From positions 744,001 to 808,000 of the forward strand of contig NZ_QMDL01000001.1 in assembly GCF_003336705.1 (NCBI RefSeq): 64,000 nt of DNA, in the 5' to 3' direction. Both the position numbers and the translations under genes were made by a program. Positions 37,754-46,215 of the stretch are shown one piece after another (the first letter of the stretch is position 1; each line of letters opens with the position of its first letter). Below the pieces are notes generated by a model, which made no database searches, was not told the origin of the DNA, and was given only the letters and a program-made list of their open reading frames with translations. This stretch comes from Marinobacter litoralis (GTDB lineage: Bacteria > Pseudomonadota > Gammaproteobacteria > Pseudomonadales > Oleiphilaceae).

Positions 37754-38458
37754 CTAACGGGGCCACTGCCATGTAAAATTCCACCCGGACTCTCTGGGCT
37801 TGGCGTCTACACATGCTTTGAGTATAGATAAAAATTCCGGGCGGGAAACTGTCGTAGCACCCATGGATAACAAGTGGCTACTCTCCACCTGGCAGTCCAT
37901 GATCTTATAACCCCACTCTTGCAGCTGGTGGGCAAGGTGCACCATGAGAACTTTTGAGGCGTTGGTTTCAAGCGAGAACATGGATTCGCCAAAGAAACAT
38001 CGGCCGATAGCCACGCCGTACATGCCGCCTGCAAGATCGCCGTTCTGGTTCCACACTTCGATAGAATGAGCGATGCCTAGGCGGTGAAGTTCGCTGTAGG
38101 CGTCGATCATATCGTCGGTGATCCAGGTGCCTTCAGCTCGAGTTGAGGCACAAAGCCGGATCACACGGCCAAAGCACTGATCTGAAGTGACACGGAAACG
38201 CTGTTGATTTAGTGTGCGGCGAAGGCTCCGGGACACATGGACTTTCCCGGGTATCAGCACGCACCTTGGGTTAGGTGACCACCATAAAATGGGTTGGTCA
38301 TCGCTGAACCAAGGAAAGATTCCATTGCGGTAGGCCAGTTGCAGCCTATCTGCAGATAAATCTCCCCCGACGGCCAGTAGGCCGTCGGGGTCGTCTAGCG
38401 CTTCGTCTGCGGGAGGGAACCAGAGTTTGTCTGGCTCTATCCATGGTAACGACGTCAT
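37754..38458 (-). CDS. aat: Leucyl/phenylalanyl-tRNA-protein transferase Aat
   Basis: About 234 residues; adds Leu or Phe to proteins with N-terminal Lys or Arg, making ClpS substrates. Motifs: FPPADEALDDPDGLLAVGGDL, NGIFPWFSDDQPILWWSPNPR, and GGMYGVAIGRCFFGESMFS. I start at ATG 38458 (MTSLPWIEP), which fits the family length. An in-frame start at 38521 would add 21 residues and overlap trxB. It is 14 bp after trxB, so the genes are probably co-transcribed. Confidence 0.97.
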   Translation of the reverse strand: MTSLPWIEPDKLWFPPADEALDDPDGLLAVGGDLSADRLQLAYRNGIFPWFSDDQPILWWSPNPRCVLIPGKVHVSRSLRRTLNQQRFRVTSDQCFGRVIRLCASTRAEGTWITDDMIDAYSELHRLGIAHSIEVWNQNGDLAGGMYGVAIGRCFFGESMFSLETNASKVLMVHLAHQLQEWGYKIMDCQVESSHLLSMGATTVSRPEFLSILKACVDAKPRESGWNFTWQWPR

Positions 38459-38472
38459 GTTGCCGAGACGCC

Positions 38473-39498
<1,026 letters not shown>

Positions 39499-39577
39499 CT
39501 ATCATGAATTTGATTGGCTGCCATTTGTTTCACAATATACCGTTCATTGAAACTGGCTATATGTGCGTTGGCTGGAA

Positions 39578-40486
39578 TTAAAGAACCGATACCGTGCTTA
39601 AGAGCTGGCGAACGCGTTCCTGACTCTTGCCAGTTTCGCCTTGCTCGAGGCGATGTTCTGCCACTGACGGAAACACCGCCTGAAGATCGTCCGGTAACAC
39701 GTGGTCGCGTCCAGCCATCAACGCCCAGGCTTTGGCTGCACGCAACAATCCAAGCCCGGCGCGAGGAGATAGGCCGTACATCAGGCCAGGCATCCGCCGG
39801 CTTTGCTCTAGTAATCGCTGCAGGTAATCAAGCAGAGCCGGGCTGGTAGAGACTTTCTCAACGGCAGCCTGAGCCTGTTCCAATTCTGCTTGTGGCAGGA
39901 TTGCCTCGAGGCGGGCCGTCAATGCTCGCCTGTCTTCGCCTTCCAGAAGTTCTCGTTCCGCTTTCGGATCCGGGTAGCCCAGTTTCAGGCGCATCAGAAA
40001 ACGGTCGAGTTGAGATTCGGGTAGAGGGAAAGTGCCACCCTGTTCGATCGGGTTTTGGGTGGCGATCACGAAAAACGGAGCGGGCAGGGGGCGAGTTTCG
40101 CCTTCTATGGACACTTGCCGCTCTTCCATGGCTTCCAGCAGAGCGCTTTGAGTGCGCGGGGATGCCCGGTTGATTTCGTCGGCCAATACCACTTGTGCGA
40201 AAATAGGGCCCGGGTGGAACACTAGGTTATTGGCCTGCTTGTCGTACATGGAGTAGCCCAGTACGTCGGCAGGCAGTAGGTCATTGGTAAACTGGATTCG
40301 CTGATAGCTGAGGCCCATGATGCTGGCCAGAGCGTGGGACAGTGTTGTTTTGCCCATGCCTGGAATGTCTTCGATCAGCAGGTGGCCGCGAGCGAGTAAG
40401 CCGCAAAGAGCAAGGCGTACTTGTGGCTCCTTCCCCAACAAAATGGTGTTGAGTTCGTTAACGACTTTGTCCAGCTTCTGCTTCAT
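39578..40486 (-). CDS. MoxR-family AAA+ ATPase
   Basis: A 302-residue MoxR chaperone-like ATPase. Walker A is degenerate-looking but complete (EDIPGMGKTTL near residue 38), Walker B follows (VVLADEINRASP), with sensor 1 ATQNPIEQGG, and a C-terminal lid (GLSPRAGLGLLRAAKAWALMAGR). MoxR proteins usually sit beside DUF58 and von Willebrand factor A genes. Here it is 7 bp after aguB and followed only by trxB, 151 bp away, so its partners are elsewhere. Target not determined. Confidence 0.92.
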   Translation of the reverse strand: MKQKLDKVVNELNTILLGKEPQVRLALCGLLARGHLLIEDIPGMGKTTLSHALASIMGLSYQRIQFTNDLLPADVLGYSMYDKQANNLVFHPGPIFAQVVLADEINRASPRTQSALLEAMEERQVSIEGETRPLPAPFFVIATQNPIEQGGTFPLPESQLDRFLMRLKLGYPDPKAERELLEGEDRRALTARLEAILPQAELEQAQAAVEKVSTSPALLDYLQRLLEQSRRMPGLMYGLSPRAGLGLLRAAKAWALMAGRDHVLPDDLQAVFPSVAEHRLEQGETGKSQERVRQLLSTVSVL

Positions 40487-40493
40487 ACCTAGG

Positions 40494-41417
40494 TTAGTCC
40501 CTGACCCTTTTCAGAATATCGCCGTAGGCATCAATTCGCCTGTCTCTCAGGTACGGCCAGATTCTGCGAACGGATTCCGAACGATTTCGGTCCAGCTTGG
40601 CAATCAGGATGCCTTCTTGCTGTTCGTCGGCCCGCGCAAGAAATTCGCCCTGGGGGCCGCAGATGAAGCTGTTACCCCAAAAACGAATACCGTCGGTTTG
40701 TTCTGACGGGTCTGGTTCTGTGCCTACCCGGTTCGGTGCGATCACCGGCAGGTTGTTGGCCACGGCATGGCCTCGCTGCACGGTGATCCAGGCATCGAGC
40801 TGACGAGCTTGCTCGTCTTTCTCATCGGTGATGTCCCAGCCAATGGCGGTGGGGTAGATCAGAACTTCGGCGCCGGCCAATGCCATCAGTCGTGCGGCTT
40901 CCGGGTACCATTGATCCCAGCACACCAAAACCCCTAATTTGCCAACCGAGGTCTGGATAGGGGTAAACCCGCTGTTGCCGTCGTTAAAGTTTGCATCGCC
41001 CGGGGTGAAATAGAATTTTTCGTAGAAGCCCGGATCGTCGGGTATGTGCATTTTCCGATAAATGCCGGCAAGGCTGCCATCCGCTTCGAAAACAACAGAG
41101 GTGTTGTGATAAACGCCATTCATCCGGCGCTCGAAAATTGAGCCCACCAATACGATGCCCAGCTCTTTCGCGAGAGCAGATAAGTGTGTGCTGGTCGGCC
41201 CGGGGATGGGTTCGGCCAACTCAAAAACGTCGGTGTCTTCGGCTTGGCAGAAATACAGGGTGGCGTGCAGTTCCTGCAAAACCACTAACTGTGCGCCATT
41301 GTCTGCCGCTTCACGAATTAACCGTTCAGACGTAGCCAGGCTGACGGCTTTGTCGTCACTGCAGCGTTGTTGGATGGCGGCAACGGTCAGAGTGTTGGGG
41401 GCTTCTACCCGGGTCAT
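40494..41417 (-). CDS. aguB: N-carbamoylputrescine amidase AguB
   Basis: Hydrolyses N-carbamoylputrescine to putrescine, CO2 and ammonia. A 307-residue nitrilase-fold enzyme with a catalytic glutamate in LQELHATLYFC, lysine in IYRKMHIPDDPGFYEK, and the nucleophilic cysteine in GVLVCWDQWYPEAARLM near residue 160. It overlaps aguA by 4 bp, giving a complete agmatine-to-putrescine route. Confidence 0.95.
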   Translation of the reverse strand: MTRVEAPNTLTVAAIQQRCSDDKAVSLATSERLIREAADNGAQLVVLQELHATLYFCQAEDTDVFELAEPIPGPTSTHLSALAKELGIVLVGSIFERRMNGVYHNTSVVFEADGSLAGIYRKMHIPDDPGFYEKFYFTPGDANFNDGNSGFTPIQTSVGKLGVLVCWDQWYPEAARLMALAGAEVLIYPTAIGWDITDEKDEQARQLDAWITVQRGHAVANNLPVIAPNRVGTEPDPSEQTDGIRFWGNSFICGPQGEFLARADEQQEGILIAKLDRNRSESVRRIWPYLRDRRIDAYGDILKRVRD

Positions 41418-42466
41418 ACTTCTACAACTCCAGCGGGAATTTGCATGGTGACGCAGTGTAAGCTGCCATGCTGATAGATCAGTGGGCGGCAGTTAATGGG
41501 AATAATCTCCCGGTCGGGAAAAATGTCACCCAAAATGCGAATGGCTTCTTGATCTTGCGGCACGTCGTAAATCGGCAGTAACACGGCACCATTGATGATC
41601 AGAAAGTTGGCGTAGGTTGCTGGCAGGCGCTCGCCATCTTCATCAAAAATGGCATCGGGCCAAGGCAAGGCCGTTAGTTTGTATGGTGTTCCATCTTTTT
41701 GGCAGAAACCTTGTAGCTCTTCTTCCATGGCGGCAAGTGCGCTGTAATGTTCATCAGCAACGTCCGGGCAGGCCACGTAACAGATGTGATCGGGCGCGCA
41801 GAAGCGGGCCAGAGTATCGATATGGCTGTCGGTGTCATCGCCGGCCAAATAGCCGTGGTTTAGCCAAAGGATGCGCTCAGCGCCGATCATTTCTGTCAGC
41901 AATTGTTCAATGCTGGTGCGGTCCATCGTTGGATTGCGGGATGGTGTCAGCAGGCATTCGCTGGTGGTGAGGAGTGTTCCTTCACCGTCTGATTCTATGG
42001 AGCCGCCTTCCAGCACGAAGTCCACGGTTTGCATGGGGTGCTTGCCAAATACCCGAGCACCGGCCAAATGCATATTGAGAGCGTTATCTTTTTCCCAGTT
42101 AAATTTTCCACCCCAAGCATTGAACTTGAAGTCGATCAGGGTAGGGCCATCTTCCGTCTCAACGGTGATGGGGCCATGGTCTCGCGCCCATGTGTCGTTG
42201 GCAGGCGCTGGAACGGTGATCACTCTACCGGGCAGTTGATTATCTTCTGCCCATGCATTGAGTTCGTTGCCGAGCTCTTGTAACCGGGCAACGTACTCGC
42301 AGCTAATAACCAGATGCTCGAAACGGAGGGTGGCCTTGGCGATTGCCAGAAACACAGGCTCTACTTCGGACATCACCTTGGCCCAGTCAGTACCGGGATG
42401 GGGCCAGGTCAGCAGGACGGCGCTCTGGGGTGCCCACTCTGCAGGCAAAACTCGTTTGGAACTCAC
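41414..42466 (-). CDS. aguA: Agmatine deiminase AguA
   Basis: Converts agmatine to N-carbamoylputrescine and ammonia. A 350-residue guanidino-modifying (PAD-like) enzyme with PAEWAPQSAVLLTWPH, WARDHGPITVE near residue 93, FVLEGGSIESDGEGTLLTT, HGYLAGDDTDSHIDTLARF, and the catalytic cysteine in HGSLHCVTMQIP at the C-terminus. The last motif is slightly unlike the common GGGNIHC form. Head of the aguA-aguB-moxR run. Confidence 0.94.
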   Translation of the reverse strand: MSSKRVLPAEWAPQSAVLLTWPHPGTDWAKVMSEVEPVFLAIAKATLRFEHLVISCEYVARLQELGNELNAWAEDNQLPGRVITVPAPANDTWARDHGPITVETEDGPTLIDFKFNAWGGKFNWEKDNALNMHLAGARVFGKHPMQTVDFVLEGGSIESDGEGTLLTTSECLLTPSRNPTMDRTSIEQLLTEMIGAERILWLNHGYLAGDDTDSHIDTLARFCAPDHICYVACPDVADEHYSALAAMEEELQGFCQKDGTPYKLTALPWPDAIFDEDGERLPATYANFLIINGAVLLPIYDVPQDQEAIRILGDIFPDREIIPINCRPLIYQHGSLHCVTMQIPAGVVEV

Positions 42467-42566
42467 TGTATTAAGCCACCTTGGTTCACAAAAACTGTCA
42501 TTCTATCTGACCGTTATCGGAACGTCAGGCCATAAAAGAAGAAAGTTGTCATTCTAATCTAAGTGT

Positions 42567-42875
42567 TCAGTTTTTCTGGCGCTTCACTACAGCGTGCATG
42601 ACGAGGTCACGCTCGAAATAGACGACGAAGTCTGTGTAGTGCCACTGACTGATAGGTGGTTGGCCAACGGGACCGCGGATGTCGAGCGGGTTGCCCCAGC
42701 GTTGGCGCACCGAAGCCTGGCTCATGCCGTTGCTGGGCAGGCTGATTGCGCTGCGATCTGCCTGGCTGCCCACCGGAACCGCCAGATTTTCTGCCTGAAC
42801 GGCCGGTGCCATTGCGGTGACGAGCAAGGCTGCGAGGCCGAGTGCTGCGCTCAGGTTGTGTTTCTTTTTCATCAT
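42567..42875 (-). CDS. Small exported protein with a BamE/SmpA-like motif
   Basis: A 102-residue secreted protein. A signal peptide (residues about 1-28, likely cut after VQA) is followed by about 74 residues with GMSQASVRQRWGNPLDIRGP, resembling the GMxxxxVxxxxGxP helix of the BamE/SmpA/OmlA fold, then SQWHYTDFVVYFERDLVMHAVV. There is no lipobox cysteine, so it would be soluble in the periplasm rather than a lipoprotein. A periplasmic or envelope role is inferred; the gene is unnamed. Confidence 0.78.
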   Translation of the reverse strand: MMKKKHNLSAALGLAALLVTAMAPAVQAENLAVPVGSQADRSAISLPSNGMSQASVRQRWGNPLDIRGPVGQPPISQWHYTDFVVYFERDLVMHAVVKRQKN

Positions 42876-42973
42876 CGACTCCGTTAATGCTGAGTTTGCT
42901 GCTGCCCGTTCGGCACATGGATAAAGCGTAATATGGTGAAAAGCTTACTAAAAGCCAACACTTTATTGAGAGT

Positions 42974-43561
42974 TTACCGGTTTTGTTTCTGTCGTATCTG
43001 CCACCGCATCACATGGCGGGCAATTTGTTGACGATCGCTTTCGTTCAACTCTGTGAATGCGGCTTGAACCCACGCGCCTCCAGCGGTGGTGCGGTCCAGG
43101 TCGATCACTCGAGCAATTCCTTGGGGTTGGTAAAGTTCTGGGGGCAAGGTCATACGCACGGCCATAAGATCTCCTGACTGCCAGGCACTAGACCGGCTAA
43201 AAAAGGCGAGGCCTCCTTCGCTCAGTGTCACATCTTGCCAGTCATCCGGTTGCAACGGATTTTGCTCAAAGGCGATAATGCGCGCCAACGTATCCAGCTT
43301 GCTGTTCAGCGTTGTTATCAAGCCGGTTAGCAAGCGGTCGCGTTCGGAAAGATTGGCCAGCTGGGTTTTTATGTCTTGGTCCAGTCGACGGTATTCGGCC
43401 TTCAATGAGTCCAGCGGCGTGTCCTTAAAAAGATCTGGATCGGCCTGGTCATTGTCTCCGAGTCGCCGGACTTCGAGCCCAATACGATCCTGGATCCGGA
43501 AAAACTCCCGACGATCTTGTGGCGACCGGGGCACTGAGCCCGTAGTATCTTGGCTTGGCAT
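42974..43561 (-). CDS. PilZ-domain protein, possible cyclic-di-GMP receptor
   Basis: A 195-residue cytoplasmic protein. The RxxxR half of the PilZ motif (RREFFR) lies at residues 17-22. A long helical insert (about 45-95, LKAEYRRLDQDIKTQL...) separates it from the second half, LSEGGLAFF near residue 112. There the usual Asp/Asn of the D/NxSxxG motif is replaced by threonine (TLSEGG). This may weaken or alter ligand binding. It is divergent from the Lol genes, a position where Pseudomonas also has a PilZ gene by my recollection. Confidence 0.85.
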   Translation of the reverse strand: MPSQDTTGSVPRSPQDRREFFRIQDRIGLEVRRLGDNDQADPDLFKDTPLDSLKAEYRRLDQDIKTQLANLSERDRLLTGLITTLNSKLDTLARIIAFEQNPLQPDDWQDVTLSEGGLAFFSRSSAWQSGDLMAVRMTLPPELYQPQGIARVIDLDRTTAGGAWVQAAFTELNESDRQQIARHVMRWQIRQKQNR

Positions 43562-43657
43562 CCTTTCTCCGGATAGCTAAGAAATGTTGATAGTACAAAG
43601 TAGTTTAGCAGTTTCTTAAACCACGACAGACCCGAAGGTAGCGACAGGCACCTCCCC

Positions 43658-44902
43658 ATGTTCAGACCCTTATCGTTTTATATTGGTTTGCGGTACACCG
43701 CAGCCAAGCGCCGTAATCATTTCATTTCGTTTATCTCCCTCACATCCATGATTGGTTTGATGCTGGGTGTGGCGGTACTGATCATTGTGCTGTCAGTGAT
43801 GAACGGTTTCGACCAGGAGCTCAAACAACGAATTTTGGGCATGGTTCCCCATGCCACCATCCAGGGTGCGTCAGGCCCGTTAAACGATTGGGAGGAGCTG
43901 GACCGCCGGGTGGAGCAGAATCCTGATGTTCTGGCCGCTGCGCCGTTTATTCAGGGGCAGGGTATGGTTACCGGAGGCGGTAATGTGCGAGGTGTGATGC
44001 TGAACGGCATTTTGCCGGAGCAGGAAGCCTCTGTCTCGATCATTGAAAACCATTTTGTAGAGGGTGGCCTGAGCGATCTCAAATCCGGTGAGTTCGGCAT
44101 TATTATCGGCCGGCTGATGGCCAACAGCCTTCGATTGGGCATAGGTGACAAATTGACGGTGGTGTTGCCTGAGGCTTCAGTGACTCCGGCGGGCGTGTTA
44201 CCAAGACTCAAGCGTTTTACCGTAAAAGGTATTTTCAGTGTCGGTGCCGAGCTGGACGGTAATTACGCGCTGATTCACATGGATGATGCGTCGCGCTTGA
44301 TGCGCACCGGTGGCAAAGCGGAAGGGCTGCGACTGCTGATGGATGATTTGTTCTCGGCCCCGAGAGTCGTCAACGACGTAGCGTCTGGCTTGGGTGGTCG
44401 TTATTACGTGTCGGATTGGACGCGCACCCACGGTAACTTGTTCAACGCCATTCGCATGGAAAAAACCATGATAGGGCTGTTGTTGATGTTTATCGTTGCG
44501 GTTGCGGCCTTCAATATTGTGTCTACGTTGGTCATGGTCGTTACTGATAAAACCGCCGATATCGCCATTCTTCGGACTATGGGGGCTACCCCGGGCCGAA
44601 TTATGCGCATCTTTATTATACAGGGCGCAGTGATCGGGGTGTTTGGCACCTTGATTGGAACAGCGCTGGGCGTACTGGGTGCGTTGAATATCAGTGCCTT
44701 CATCTCCTGGCTTGAGGCGGCCATGGGGCACCAGTTCTTGAGTGCCGATGTGTATTTTATCAGCTACCTGCCGTCTCAGTTGCAATGGCAGGATGTGGCA
44801 GTGATCAGTGGTGCTGGTTTGGCGATGAGTCTGCTGGCAACAATTTACCCGGCTTGGCGGGCGTCGCGAGTCGAACCGGCGGAGGCTTTGCGCTATGAGT
44901 GA
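43658..44902 (+). CDS. lolC: Lipoprotein-releasing ABC transporter permease, LolC/LolE (LolF-type)
   Basis: A 414-residue inner-membrane permease that passes lipoproteins to LolA. The N-terminal helix (YIGLRYTAAKRRNHFISFIS) leads to a periplasmic domain (about 45-265), then three C-terminal helices of the FtsX type with FIVAVAAFNIVSTLVMVV. The N-terminus resembles LolC. Only one such permease is present, followed by lolD (8-bp overlap) and then a convergent unrelated gene, so the usual third gene lolE is missing from this place. Confidence 0.93.
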   Translation: MFRPLSFYIGLRYTAAKRRNHFISFISLTSMIGLMLGVAVLIIVLSVMNGFDQELKQRILGMVPHATIQGASGPLNDWEELDRRVEQNPDVLAAAPFIQGQGMVTGGGNVRGVMLNGILPEQEASVSIIENHFVEGGLSDLKSGEFGIIIGRLMANSLRLGIGDKLTVVLPEASVTPAGVLPRLKRFTVKGIFSVGAELDGNYALIHMDDASRLMRTGGKAEGLRLLMDDLFSAPRVVNDVASGLGGRYYVSDWTRTHGNLFNAIRMEKTMIGLLLMFIVAVAAFNIVSTLVMVVTDKTADIAILRTMGATPGRIMRIFIIQGAVIGVFGTLIGTALGVLGALNISAFISWLEAAMGHQFLSADVYFISYLPSQLQWQDVAVISGAGLAMSLLATIYPAWRASRVEPAEALRYE

Positions 44903-45605
44903 TGCAACGATGACAAACACAGCCACGCCTTTAGTGATTGATTGCCGGAAAGTTACGCGCACCTACAGTGAGGGCCCGGAAAAGCTGACCATCTTTTCCG
45001 ATATTTCGTTGGAAGTGTCGGCAGGCGAAACCGTTGCGATTGTGGGCAGTAGCGGTGCCGGTAAAACCACGCTGCTGAACCTTCTTGGAGGGTTGGACAA
45101 ACCCTCATCCGGCCAGATAGCAATCTGTGGTCAGAATATTCATGGGATGTCTGAAGCGGGCCGTGCGCGTTTCCGTAATCAGCATCTGGGCTTTGTTTAT
45201 CAGTTTCATCATCTTCTGCCCGAATTTACCGCACTTGAGAATGTCATGATGCCGTTGGCGCTGGCAGGTCAATCTCCACGGCAGGCGAAGCCTAAGGCTG
45301 AAGCGCTTTTGGAGCGGGTAGGGCTGGGGCAGCGTCTGCGACACAAGCCTGGCGAACTGTCGGGTGGTGAGCGCCAGCGAGTGGCCATTGCACGGGCTTT
45401 GGTCAACGAGCCTAATTGTGTATTGATGGATGAGCCTACCGGTAACCTCGACCAGCATACCGGAGAAGGTATTCGGGCTTTGATTCAGGACTTGCGCGAT
45501 AACTCGGGTACGGCCTTTATCATGGTGACCCACGATATGGGCATGGCAAAAAGTTTGGGGCGGGTACTGCGGTTAGAACAAGGTACCTTGGTTCAGGAGT
45601 CTTGA
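44895..45605 (+). CDS. lolD: Lipoprotein-releasing system ATPase LolD
   Basis: A 236-residue ABC ATPase that energises lipoprotein release. Walker A GSSGAGKTTLL near residue 53, the Q-loop in LGFVYQFHHLLPEF, ABC signature LSGGERQRVAIARAL, and Walker B CVLMDEPTGNLD are present. The FHHLLPEFTALENVMMPL stretch is typical of LolD. The start overlaps the permease by 8 bp, and the stop overlaps the convergent DUF2062 gene by 13 bp. Confidence 0.96.
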   Translation: MSDATMTNTATPLVIDCRKVTRTYSEGPEKLTIFSDISLEVSAGETVAIVGSSGAGKTTLLNLLGGLDKPSSGQIAICGQNIHGMSEAGRARFRNQHLGFVYQFHHLLPEFTALENVMMPLALAGQSPRQAKPKAEALLERVGLGQRLRHKPGELSGGERQRVAIARALVNEPNCVLMDEPTGNLDQHTGEGIRALIQDLRDNSGTAFIMVTHDMGMAKSLGRVLRLEQGTLVQES

Positions 45606-46138
45606 GCCTTGCTGCGCTGTCGTCTGGCTCTCAGGCGGCGGCGCAGTTGCCAATCGGAACGTACTTTTCGGCGCCAAAGGAATTGCACGGCCAGGTAGGC
45701 AATACAAGCGCTGATTGTTGCAAGCAGTAGTGAGCCCAGATATAGCGGAATGCCGATTTCAAACAGGCGATCGCTGAACCAGTGCCAGTTTGCGTGGAAC
45801 TCGAATGGCAGTAGCGGTCGGTCCAGTATCCAGGCGCCTACTTTGTAATTGAAGTAGAAAATAGGCGGCATGGTCAGCGGATTGCTGATCCAGACCAATG
45901 CGACGGAGAGCGGCAGGTTTGCGTTGAACCAAATGGCGAAAAAGGCTGCGGCCACCATTTGGAAAGGCATTGGAATAAAACAAAACCAGATGCCGATCAG
46001 AAAAGCTCGTGCCACGCAGTGGCGGTTGATATGCCACAGATTGGGCTCGTGAAGGATATCGCCTAAAAAGTGCAGACTCTTCATAGACTGCACTTTTTCT
46101 GGGGTCGGCAAATACCGTTTCATAAACCTCTTCGGCAT
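45593..46138 (-). CDS. DUF2062 membrane protein
   Basis: About 181 residues with three hydrophobic segments and the DUF2062 core: FLGDILHEPNLWHINRHCVARAFLIGIWFCFIPMPFQMV, given here only as a region at residues about 24-62, then NLPLSVALVWISNPLTMPPIFYFNYK. I start it at ATG 46138 (MPKRFMKRY), the family N-terminus; an in-frame ATG at 46183 has an anti-ribosome-site sequence ahead. The basic C-terminus (RRRLRARRQRSK) stays in the cytoplasm. Function unknown. It shares a 3' overlap with lolD. Confidence 0.85.
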   Translation of the reverse strand: MPKRFMKRYLPTPEKVQSMKSLHFLGDILHEPNLWHINRHCVARAFLIGIWFCFIPMPFQMVAAAFFAIWFNANLPLSVALVWISNPLTMPPIFYFNYKVGAWILDRPLLPFEFHANWHWFSDRLFEIGIPLYLGSLLLATISACIAYLAVQFLWRRKVRSDWQLRRRLRARRQRSKAQDS

Positions 46139-46215
46139 TGGACGTTCGGCCTGTTCTCTCGGTATGGATGGTAACCGGCGCATGAGGAGCGTCGATTTTG
46201 ATCGGAGGACAAGGA

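Noticed and set aside
44198..44962. 254-codon minus-strand frame opposite the Lol permease
   Set aside because: Low-information composition, no family, and the plus-strand gene is certain.
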